Source: JAFMKE01 sp047621945
GTDB lineage: Bacteria > Bacteroidota > Bacteroidia > Chitinophagales > UBA8649
DNA length: 15,385 bases
Direction: 5' to 3'
NCBI GenBank assembly: GCA_047621945.1
Contig: JBLHMK010000057.1
Location: forward strand, 1-15,385
How positions within the stretch are numbered: position 1 is the first letter of the stretch; each line of letters opens with the position of its first letter. Shown piece after piece: positions 1 to 6,482 of the stretch. Under the pieces are notes generated by a model. The model searched no databases. It was not told where the DNA came from and worked only from the letters and a program-made list of their open reading frames with translations. The translations under genes and the position numbers were made by a program.

Positions 1-330
1 TTTCAAAACCTTGAGTTTGAGACAGGGAAAGCAGTAATCAAACAATCTTCCTACTCTTCTATGAAGAATTTAGGTAAGGTTATTTATGAAAATCAAGACT
101 TTAAGCTATTGATTGAAGGCCATACAGATGATGTCGGCAGCGATTATCTCAATCAAATTTTATCTGAAGAAAGAGCCGCTTCTGTGAAGGCATTAATAGT
201 TGCGCAAGGGGTCTCACCAAACAGAATTCAAACCAAAGCATACGGGGAATCAAAACCAATAGAAAGTAATGAAACTGAAGCAGGAAGGCAAGCTAATAGA
301 CGCGTGGAATTGACTATTGGGTTCGATTAA
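1..330 (+). CDS. OmpA-family protein, C-terminal domain (5' end outside window)
   Basis: The reading frame is open from base 1, so this is the 3' end of a longer gene; the ATG at 61 is internal. The 109 visible residues form an almost complete OmpA/MotB-type peptidoglycan-binding domain: the opening strand with FETGKAVI, then IEGHTDDVGS, a conserved N/LS..RA..V helix, the GVSPNRI turn, YGES.PI, and the terminal GRQANRRVEL signature. The Asp in HTDDVGS and the Arg in NRRVE are the usual diaminopimelate contacts in this family. Such proteins sit in the outer membrane or periplasm and anchor it to the cell wall. What precedes the domain (barrel, TPR or lipoprotein leader) cannot be seen. The gene ends in TAA and is followed 19 bp later by a strong terminator. 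Confidence 0.93.
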   Translation, partial: FQNLEFETGKAVIKQSSYSSMKNLGKVIYENQDFKLLIEGHTDDVGSDYLNQILSEERAASVKALIVAQGVSPNRIQTKAYGESKPIESNETEAGRQANRRVELTIGFD

Positions 331-349
331 TAATAAGTTTAATGGAGTT

Positions 350-379
350 AAAACCCTGAGCGAAAGCTTGGGGTTTTTT
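350..379 (+). terminator. Rho-independent terminator after the OmpA-family gene
   Basis: A 12-bp stem (350-361 with 366-377, two G-T wobbles) closes on a GAAA tetraloop and runs into a T tract (374-379). It lies 19 bp past the stop codon at 328-330. Confidence 0.88.
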
Positions 380-386
380 ATTTTAT

Positions 387-627
387 AAGGGTTCCGAACC
401 GTTTTAAACAAATTGTCATTTCGACGATAGGAGAAATCTTCCGTTTAGTAAAAACAAGATTAAGTCAGTTTCTCTACTTTATTATTCAACTTAGCAATTA
501 CAAATGATAGCTATCAAATTGATTTAGCTAGCCCCCTGCATTAACAGAAGTCCTCTCCTATCGTGGAGGTAACAGCGTAACTAAAATGCAGAACATGGAC
601 TAATCCATTTAAAAGTTCGGAACCCTT
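387..627. repeat. MITE-like inverted-repeat element
   Basis: This non-coding element of about 240 bp is bounded by near-perfect inverted ends. The left end is AAGGGTTCCGAAC (387-399) followed by TTTTAAA (402-408). The right end is TTTAAAA (608-614) followed by GTTCGGAACCCTT (615-627). Nested inside are further inverted pairs: CGATAGGAG (425-433) with CTCCTATCG (555-563), CTGCATT (536-542) with AATGCAG (585-591), and a central 12-bp palindrome TGATAGCTATCA (505-516). The whole can fold into one long interrupted hairpin. There is no ORF in it. T-rich flanks (TTTTAT before, TTAT after) could be a target duplication, but this is not clear. The internal CATTTCGACGATAGGAGAAA type of sequence resembles dispersed repeats I recall from Bacteroidota genomes. 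Confidence 0.6.
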
Positions 628-645
628 TTATTGGTATTCTCGCGT

Positions 646-677
646 ATTAATCGTAATATTGCAATCAAACGATTAAT
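646..677. promoter_or_regulatory. Probable ArsR operator upstream of its own gene
   Basis: A perfect 8-bp inverted repeat, ATTAATCG (646-653) and CGATTAAT (670-677), brackets an inner palindrome ATTGCAAT (658-665) and ends 3 bp before the ATG at 681. Position and dyad symmetry fit autoregulation by the encoded winged-helix dimer. No convincing TAnnTTTG box was seen here. Confidence 0.5.
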
Positions 678-680
678 CAA

Positions 681-1010
681 ATGGGATTAGCTAAAACTGA
701 AATTTTCACAGACACACAAAATGAAATAGCCTTGTATGCAAAAGTACTTGGGCATCCCGCCAGAGTAGCGATTCTACAATATCTCTTCAAAATTAACACT
801 TGCTATTGTGGTGACTTAGTCAATGAAATAGGATTAGCTCAAGCCACCATTTCACAGCATTTAAAGGAACTCAAACACCTCGGCCTCATACAGGGAGATG
901 TGGAGGGAGCCAGCGTGTGTTATTGCATTAACAAAGTAAATTGGTCCAAAATGAAATATGCCATTCACCAGTTTTTAGACAAGGACATAAATAGCACATC
1001 TTGCTGCTAA
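681..1010 (+). CDS. ArsR/SmtB-family metal(loid)-responsive transcriptional repressor
   Basis: This 109-residue protein is the normal length for the ArsR family. A winged helix-turn-helix is evident: the LGHPARVAILQYL opening helix (residues 23-35), then the recognition region LAQATISQHLKELKHLGLI (52-70), then the wing (about 71-82). Cysteines sit at 41 and 43, at 80 and 82, and as a terminal pair at 108-109. Any of these may bind As(III) or another thiophilic metal. The site differs from the ELCVC motif of the plasmid ArsR proteins, so the inducer is inferred. The gene probably shares a transcript with the Cys-rich gene that starts 37 bp downstream, and an inverted repeat directly before its ATG is the likely operator. 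Confidence 0.9.
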   Translation: MGLAKTEIFTDTQNEIALYAKVLGHPARVAILQYLFKINTCYCGDLVNEIGLAQATISQHLKELKHLGLIQGDVEGASVCYCINKVNWSKMKYAIHQFLDKDINSTSCC

Positions 1011-1046
1011 AATCAATTAATCATCAACTATAAAAAATAGATACCT

Positions 1047-1514
1047 ATGAAACTTTCACAAGTAAAAGACGCGCTAAAAAAACTAAACAAAATAGCTTTT
1101 CAGCTTCCCAATGGAGATTTGGTGCCGACTCACTTTCATGTTACAGAAGTAGGTAAGGTAACTAAGCACTTTATTGATTGCGGTGGAACCGTAAGAAATG
1201 AAGAAGTGGTAAACTTCCAACTTTGGAATGCCAACGACTATGACCATAGGTTACATCCAGAGAAGCTATTAAAGGTTATTGAACTATCTGAAAGCACCTT
1301 GGGAATCCAAGATGTGGAGATTGAAGTAGAATATCAGGCAGAAACCATCGGTAAATTTGGCTTGGAGTTCGATGGAACAAACTTCGTATTGACCACAAAG
1401 CAAACAGATTGTTTGGCAAAAGATAATTGCGGCATACCTGTTGAAAAAACCAAAGTTGAGCTTTCTTCTCTTGAGTCTTCGAACTCTTGCACGCCTGGCG
1501 GTGGATGTTGCTAG
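1047..1514 (+). CDS. DUF6428-type cysteine-rich protein of arsenic clusters
   Basis: The protein is 155 residues, soluble, with no signal peptide or membrane segment. It resembles the uncharacterised family I know as DUF6428, often encoded after arsR in Bacteroidota arsenic-resistance operons. Possible metal ligands are visible: HFH (29-31), H41, C45, H67, H70, C122, C128, and a Gly/Cys tail CTPGGGCC (148-155). The tail recalls the Cys pair ending the ArsR next door. Its biochemical role is not known; binding or trafficking of As(III) or a similar soft metal is inference from the Cys content and the neighbour. The expected partners (arsenate reductase, ACR3 or ArsB) are absent, and a palindrome follows the stop by only a few bases. 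Confidence 0.75.
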   Translation: MKLSQVKDALKKLNKIAFQLPNGDLVPTHFHVTEVGKVTKHFIDCGGTVRNEEVVNFQLWNANDYDHRLHPEKLLKVIELSESTLGIQDVEIEVEYQAETIGKFGLEFDGTNFVLTTKQTDCLAKDNCGIPVEKTKVELSSLESSNSCTPGGGCC

Positions 1515-1517
1515 GCA

Positions 1518-1558
1518 TTTTAGGGTTCCGAACCTTTTGAAGGTTCGGAACCCTAAAA
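1518..1558. repeat. Perfect 19-bp palindrome (hairpin) sharing the MITE-end core
   Basis: A perfect 19-bp stem (1518-1536 with 1540-1558) closes on a 3-nt TTG loop. Each arm carries AGGGTTCCGAAC, the same core as both ends of the 387-627 element. Its T-rich and A-rich feet mean it could act as a terminator for the arsR unit. It may also be the solo terminal hairpin of the same repeat family. Confidence 0.75.
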
Positions 1559-1562
1559 ATAT

Positions 1563-1570
1563 TACCTTTG
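1563..1570 (+). promoter_or_regulatory. Bacteroidota-type -7 box for the M16 peptidase operon
   Basis: TACCTTTG matches the TAnnTTTG consensus exactly and lies 4 bp before the ATG at 1575. A possible -33 TTTG (1536-1539) falls in the loop of the upstream palindrome at a long 23-bp spacing, so the -33 assignment is weak. The transcript would have almost no leader. Confidence 0.5.
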
Positions 1571-1574
1571 CGCG

Positions 1575-2819
1575 ATGACAAAAGTTTCAGAGTTCAAACT
1601 GAAAAATGGTTTAACCGTTTTAATTGAAGAACAAGAAAGTACCCCACTCGTTACAGTAAATATTCTGTATAAAGTAGGGTCGAAAAACGAAGTAGAATCA
1701 AAAACTGGATTTGCCCATCTCTTCGAACATTTTATGTTTGAAGGATCAAAAAACATCCCTCATTTTGATAGTGCGTTGCAAGTAGCTGGTGGTGACAATA
1801 ATGCGTTTACATCTGTAGACCTTACAAATTATTATGAGACCTTGCCCGCTAGTAATATCGAAACTGCTTTCTGGCTAGAAAGTGATCGAATGCTTGAGCT
1901 TGATTTTAATCAAGGGAGTTTGAATACTCAAATTTCCGTGGTGTGTGAAGAATTCAAACAGAATTACCTCAATCGCCCTTATGGAGATGTTTGGCACTTA
2001 CTCATGGAGATGTGTTATAAGGTACACCCTTACAAATGGCCTACTATCGGTAAAAACTTACAGCACATTGAAGAAATCACCTTGCAAGAAACTAAGGATT
2101 TCTTCTACAAATACTATCGCCCTAACAATGCGATTTTGAGTATCATAGGTGGCATAAAGACTAACGAAGTTCTCCCTTTAGTGGAGAAATGGTTTGAGGA
2201 GATTCCTGCTGGACCAGAAGTTCTTCCTATTGACATTGTGGAACCCCCTCAAGAAAGTTCAAGATTTAAAGAAGTTGAGCGCGATGTGCCCAGTAGTGTG
2301 CTTTACAAAGCTTATCACGTATGCAATCGAACCGATCCAAATTACTATACCGTTGATATCATCAGCGAATTACTTGGAACAGGAGATTCATGCAGACTTG
2401 CAGTAGCACTTATTGATGAGTTAAATTTGTGCACCGAAGTAGATAGCTACTTAAGTGGTTCGGACGCAAACAACTTGCTAATTATTGAAGCTAAGCCAAA
2501 TGACGGTGTTAGTTTAGCTCAGGTGGATGTTGCCATAAAAGCAGTCTTAATTTCTTTTTGTAACGAAGCTCCACCCAAACAAGAACTAGAAAAAGTAATA
2601 AATAAAGCCTGTAATTATTTGGCATTTACCAATGAAGGTCATTCTACAAAAGCTTTCAACCTAGCTTACTTCAAATCTATTGATTCTATGCACCTGTATA
2701 ATCATGAGCAGGATTTTTATCAAGCGCTTACACCAAGCTTGGTTCAAGAAAATGCGAAAGAGATATTCCAAGAAAAAAATTCCTCTACCCTATTTTATAA
2801 AAGCGCTCATCATGAATAG
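1575..2819 (+). CDS. M16-family zinc metallopeptidase, catalytic subunit
   Basis: This 414-residue protein carries the inverted zinc motif HLFEH at residues 48-52. The downstream acidic ligand region is VVCEEF (E125/E126), about 74 residues later, as in M16B peptidases. The N-terminal strand KLKNGLTVLIEEQ starts at residue 8 with no signal peptide, so a cytoplasmic location is likely. Its C-terminal half (a typical M16 fold without ligands) lacks the R...Y substrate-binding pair that the next gene has. That division of labour is known for two-subunit M16 enzymes related to mitochondrial processing peptidase. Its stop overlaps the start of the partner gene by 8 bp, indicating translational coupling. 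The substrate is unknown; degradation or processing of peptides is inferred. Confidence 0.93.
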   Translation: MTKVSEFKLKNGLTVLIEEQESTPLVTVNILYKVGSKNEVESKTGFAHLFEHFMFEGSKNIPHFDSALQVAGGDNNAFTSVDLTNYYETLPASNIETAFWLESDRMLELDFNQGSLNTQISVVCEEFKQNYLNRPYGDVWHLLMEMCYKVHPYKWPTIGKNLQHIEEITLQETKDFFYKYYRPNNAILSIIGGIKTNEVLPLVEKWFEEIPAGPEVLPIDIVEPPQESSRFKEVERDVPSSVLYKAYHVCNRTDPNYYTVDIISELLGTGDSCRLAVALIDELNLCTEVDSYLSGSDANNLLIIEAKPNDGVSLAQVDVAIKAVLISFCNEAPPKQELEKVINKACNYLAFTNEGHSTKAFNLAYFKSIDSMHLYNHEQDFYQALTPSLVQENAKEIFQEKNSSTLFYKSAHHE

Positions 2820-4077
2820 AACACTTGCCCCACAAATACAACTCCCCACGCAATTAAGCTTCGGACACGTTCACCAAGAAACTCTTCCGAATGGTTTACC
2901 GCTTTATGTTTTAGATGGGACTACTCAAAACATTTTCCAACTCAATCTCCTCTTTCAAGCGGGACGCTTTTTTGAGTCTCAAAAAATGCTAGCTGGTTTA
3001 TGCGCGAGTACCATTCTAAAGGGTACTCAAACTAAAAATGCCGCTGAAATAGCAGAATCAATAGATTTCTATGGTGCGACTATTAAGTTTCAAGCCAACA
3101 TGTATACCGCTCAACTCAGTCTATTTTGCTTAAGCGAAAAATTGCCTCAGGTGCTTCCACTTCTAATGGACGTTTTGCAAAATGCAACATTCCCTATAGA
3201 AGAACTTAAAAAAATTAAAGCAAAAAGCAAGCAAAAATTGGCTGTACAATGGGAAAAGAATGGATACATTGCCACTCAACATTTCAATCAAGCCATTTTC
3301 GGAGAAAAACATGCTTTTGGCTACTTATCTGCTAAAGAAGATATTGATGCGATTACTCGAGAAAATGTGCAAGAGCATTATCAAAAACATTTTCAGTTAA
3401 ACACCCAATCGAAAGCTTTAGTTGCTGGGAGTATAGGTACTCAAGAATTAAGTTTACTTCAAGAACATTTAGGCCAAATACAATTACAGAATAGTGGCTC
3501 GCATCATATTTCAATCCAAACGACTAAGGAAAAAGACCTGGAAATAGCGAGTAAGAATACCTTGCAAGCGGCAATCCGTGTAGGCATGCCGGCCATAAAC
3601 ATCCACCATCCAGACTTTGAGGAATTACAAGTTCTCAATACCGTGCTAGGCGGATACTTCGGGAGTCGATTAATGAGCAACATTAGAGAGGAGAAAGGAT
3701 TTACTTATGGCATTTACTCATTCATTAATCCGATAATGGACACCGGCTATTTTTGCATAGCCACCGAAGTTGGTGAGCAATATAAAAAGCAGACCCTTAA
3801 GGAAATAGAATTTGAGATTAATCGTTTAAGAAATGAGCCAATTCCAGAAAAGGAACTTGCTATGGTGAAAAATTATATGATTGGTCAACTAATGAACAGT
3901 GTAGATGGTCCTTTAAGTATGATTGGGACCTTGAAAAACTTTCTTATTTTTGGCTTAGATTTAAATGAGATAAATAAACAATTAAGTAACATTCATGCTA
4001 TAGAAGCAAGCAGATTGCAAACACTCGCGCAAGAATATCTTGACTATAGTAAAATGATTAAAGTCGTAGCTGGATAA
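2812..4077 (+). CDS. M16-family peptidase-like protein, non-catalytic (R/Y) subunit
   Basis: I chose the ATG at 2812 (421 residues), which overlaps the preceding stop. An upstream in-frame ATG at 2680 would extend the protein into the coding region of the neighbour, out of frame with it, and adds nothing M16-like. The fold is M16 (NGLPLYVLDG strand near the N-terminus), but where HxxEH should be there is LAGLCASTILKGT, so zinc cannot be bound. The C-terminal half holds the conserved arginine and tyrosine in NIREEKGFTYG (R292, Y299), which position the substrate in heterodimeric M16 enzymes. Together with the upstream gene it should form an obligate heterodimer. There is no signal peptide. The secreted-protein gene starts 9 bp downstream and may be cotranscribed. 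Confidence 0.92.
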   Translation: MNRTLAPQIQLPTQLSFGHVHQETLPNGLPLYVLDGTTQNIFQLNLLFQAGRFFESQKMLAGLCASTILKGTQTKNAAEIAESIDFYGATIKFQANMYTAQLSLFCLSEKLPQVLPLLMDVLQNATFPIEELKKIKAKSKQKLAVQWEKNGYIATQHFNQAIFGEKHAFGYLSAKEDIDAITRENVQEHYQKHFQLNTQSKALVAGSIGTQELSLLQEHLGQIQLQNSGSHHISIQTTKEKDLEIASKNTLQAAIRVGMPAINIHHPDFEELQVLNTVLGGYFGSRLMSNIREEKGFTYGIYSFINPIMDTGYFCIATEVGEQYKKQTLKEIEFEINRLRNEPIPEKELAMVKNYMIGQLMNSVDGPLSMIGTLKNFLIFGLDLNEINKQLSNIHAIEASRLQTLAQEYLDYSKMIKVVAG

Positions 4078-4086
4078 AATAATTTT

Positions 4087-5847
4087 ATGCAAATTAGAAT
4101 CTTCCTTTTTTTATTACTCTGCTCCACTATCGGGATTGTGAATGCGCAAGAAATCTTATGCGTAGAAAGTCAGAACAATGATGTTTTATTGAGTTGGAGT
4201 CCTCCTGCGGCGCCATGTGGACCATTTGTGAGTTATGAGATTTGGGTAGCTAACGCACTTGGTGGAACATTCACGCAAGTCACCACAGTCAACATTGCGG
4301 CTCAAACCACTTACACTCATGTCAATGCATTTAATATAGGTGACCCTCTATACTATTACATCATATATAACTACAACTGTCCAGGGACAGCTCCTGTAAT
4401 TTCTGAAATTGCTACGAATGCATTTGGTTCTTTCCAACCAGAAATAAGTTCTTTAAATGTTTTACCCAATGGTATCGAAGTTTGTTGGGAAGAGAGCGAA
4501 TTCATTCAAACTTGTGGCTATGTAGTAGCTTATTTATTACCAAACGGCCTTGCTCAACCTTTTGACACCGTTTTCGGTATTACAAACACTTGTTATCTCG
4601 ACCAAGTATCCAATATCAACGACCCTGACTTAGTATACACTTTGACTTACCTGGATTGTTGTGACAACCTCAGTCAATACAACGACATCGGTTATCAATT
4701 AATTCAAGCCACCTCAGACCAACAAGGATGTAATCAGCTAATCGAATATGAGTGGCAGCCATACAACAATCCATATAGCTTAGATTTTGAATACCATATT
4801 TCGGTTCAAGTTAATGGAGGTCCTATTGAAGTAGTGGATACCTTAGCAAACAATCAAACCATTTTTAATTTTTTAGATTTCATCGATCAAGATGAAGTTC
4901 GTTTTCGAGTTGAAATCGTTGATGAAAATGGAATGTCTCGTAGTAATGGTCCTTGGCTTATGGATACGGCAGAGATTGTGCAACCTCCAAGAGATTTTTT
5001 CATCAGAACCTTAAGCGTAACTAATCCTAATCAAATAGATATTACCTTCTACATTGACACCATTTCTGAATTGAGGAACTTAGAAATCGATACAAGCAAG
5101 TATGGCGTTGATTTTGACTGGGTGGCTCGATACGGATCTAACTTATTCCCAGGATTGGGAGACCTCTATTTGCCCGATACCACCTCCCCTGCTTATAATG
5201 CTGCAAGATATTACCAAATAGCCGCAAATGATAGTTGTGGTACCGATCACTTTTCTACCATTGGGCGAACCATATATGTTGATGCTGAGCTTTACGACTT
5301 TTTCCAAAACAAGGTGTTGTGGAATGCTTTTGAACTAGAAAATGCCGCAGTAAATACCTATAGATTGTTTCGTGATTATGGAGCAGGTCTTCAATTGATT
5401 GAGACTTTTCCAGGTGGAGCTAGTGAGTTTGAATACATTGATGATATTAGTGCTTTTGCTAATCAACAAGGCACTTTTTGTTATAAAGTAGAGGCAGAAT
5501 ATACTTTCACCCCTCCTATTGGTTTGGTTGAATCTTTGAGCAGTTCTTCCAATGTGAATTGCATAGAACAACGACCTTCCGTATACATCCCTAATGCTAT
5601 TGCACCTAATGGAATTAACAATGAGTTTAAACCCCTTATTGTTTTTGGAGACCCAAGGAATTATAGCATGCAAATTTTCAACCGCTGGGGTGAGTTAATT
5701 TTTAAAGGCAATGACCCTAACTCAGGTTGGTTCGGTACGAATAATGGAAGTCCCGTTCCTACAGGAGGATATCCTTATGTCATTCAATTCACAGCTTCCG
5801 ATGGCGCAAACATTGTAAAGAAAGGCATCGTTACGGTTATTCGATAA
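4087..5847 (+). CDS. Secreted protein with T9SS type B (gliding-motility-type) C-terminal domain
   Basis: The protein is 586 residues. A Sec signal peptide is clear: MQIRIF, then a hydrophobic run, ending VNAQ near residue 20-21. Residues about 30-100 look like a fibronectin type III module (LLSWSPP, then SYEIWVA), and further beta-rich segments with scattered Cys pairs follow to about residue 495. No catalytic motif was recognised. The last 88 residues (499-586) are the type B sorting domain: IPNAIAPNG, FKPL, MQIFNRWGELIFKG, GWFG, PTGGYPYVIQF, GIVTVIR. Such proteins cross the outer membrane through the type IX system and end on the cell surface or in the medium; adhesion is a reasonable but unproved role. 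The start lies 9 bp after the M16 partner stop without a visible promoter, so it is probably read through from that operon. Confidence 0.9.
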   Translation: MQIRIFLFLLLCSTIGIVNAQEILCVESQNNDVLLSWSPPAAPCGPFVSYEIWVANALGGTFTQVTTVNIAAQTTYTHVNAFNIGDPLYYYIIYNYNCPGTAPVISEIATNAFGSFQPEISSLNVLPNGIEVCWEESEFIQTCGYVVAYLLPNGLAQPFDTVFGITNTCYLDQVSNINDPDLVYTLTYLDCCDNLSQYNDIGYQLIQATSDQQGCNQLIEYEWQPYNNPYSLDFEYHISVQVNGGPIEVVDTLANNQTIFNFLDFIDQDEVRFRVEIVDENGMSRSNGPWLMDTAEIVQPPRDFFIRTLSVTNPNQIDITFYIDTISELRNLEIDTSKYGVDFDWVARYGSNLFPGLGDLYLPDTTSPAYNAARYYQIAANDSCGTDHFSTIGRTIYVDAELYDFFQNKVLWNAFELENAAVNTYRLFRDYGAGLQLIETFPGGASEFEYIDDISAFANQQGTFCYKVEAEYTFTPPIGLVESLSSSSNVNCIEQRPSVYIPNAIAPNGINNEFKPLIVFGDPRNYSMQIFNRWGELIFKGNDPNSGWFGTNNGSPVPTGGYPYVIQFTASDGANIVKKGIVTVIR

Positions 5848-5868
5848 GTGGAATCCATTAGCAAGTCC

Positions 5869-6408
5869 ATGGAAAAGCAAAACAAGGTATTTATAGCTAA
5901 TAGCCTAGAAGGATATATTGCCGACAAAGATGGAGGAATTGATTGCTTGCATTCCATTCCAAACCCAGATAGCAATGATATGGGGTATGCTTCTTTCCCC
6001 TCTCAAATAAACGCATTAGTTATGGGGCGAACTACCTTCGAGACTATTTGCGGATTTGACATAGATTGGCCTTAACAAAAACCAGTTTTTGTACTGAGTA
6101 ATAAATTGAGAAGTATTCCTGAAAAATATAAAGACAAGGCAGTCCTTGTAAAAGGAAATCTAACAGAGATCCTCAAGCAGATTCATGATTAGGGATTCTA
6201 TAGTATTTATATCGATAGGGGCAAAACTATTCAGCGCTTCTTGAAATAAGATTTAATGGATGAAATGACGATAACAATAATTCCTTATTTGTTAGTGAAC
6301 GGTATTCCCTTGTTTGCTGAACTTCCGAAGCCTCTAGATTTTAAATGTGTTGACTCAAAAATTTATCTCAACAAAGTGGTTCAAAATCGCTTTATAAGAA
6401 AAAGATAA
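5869..6408 (+). pseudogene. Dihydrofolate reductase / RibD C-terminal family protein, broken by three in-frame stops
   Basis: Read in one frame from ATG 5869 to TAA 6406-6408 this is 179 codons, the normal length for small DHFR-family proteins of Bacteroidota. Family landmarks occur in order: VFIANSLEGYIADKDGGID (NADPH/substrate N-terminal part), ALVMGRTTFE, FDIDWP, KPVFVLSN, the Rossmann-like YIDRGKT (usually DGGKT), TIIPYLLVNGIPLF, and a C-terminal VVQNRFIRKR. Three stops interrupt it: TAA 6073-6075 (codon 69), TAG 6190-6192 (codon 108) and TAA 6247-6249 (codon 127). No frameshift or deletion was found, so decay seems recent. An in-frame GTG at 5848 abuts the previous stop, but the ATG at 5869 fits the family N-terminus better. 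Only the first 68 residues could be made without readthrough, too little for a working enzyme. Confidence 0.85.
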
Positions 6409-6453
6409 AATGACATGCCCAAGCTTACATGGCTGAAGCACTAATTTGTTTTG

Positions 6454-6461
6454 TATCTTCG
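6454..6461 (+). promoter_or_regulatory. Possible -7 box for the esterase gene
   Basis: TATCTTCG is one mismatch from TAnnTTTG and lies 21 bp before the ATG at 6483. No good -33 TTTG at the right spacing was seen. The position supports 6483 rather than 6429 as the start, because a transcript starting here would lack the 6429 codon. Confidence 0.35.
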
Positions 6462-6482
6462 AAATCAATAATTCAAAATAAC

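Noticed and set aside
387..627. Small RNA or CRISPR-like array in the intergenic repeat
   Set aside because: The pairs are inverted rather than direct, with no regular spacing and no cas genes nearby.
2680..2811. Upstream extension of the second M16 gene to the ATG at 2680
   Set aside because: The added 44 residues lie out of frame inside the first M16 gene and show no M16 character; the ATG at 2812 overlaps the stop as coupled genes do.
5335..5975. Two minus-strand ORFs antisense to the T9SS type B gene and the DHFR-family pseudogene
   Set aside because: They have no recognisable domains and sit opposite frames with clear protein homology; they are shadows.
5869..6408. Stop-codon reassignment or selenocysteine as explanation for the three stops
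   Set aside because: None of the stops is TGA, and every other gene in the window ends normally at TAA or TAG, so recoding is not supported.
6429..6482. Earlier ATG for the esterase gene
   Set aside because: It would put 18 residues before a clear signal peptide and lies upstream of the likely -7 box.
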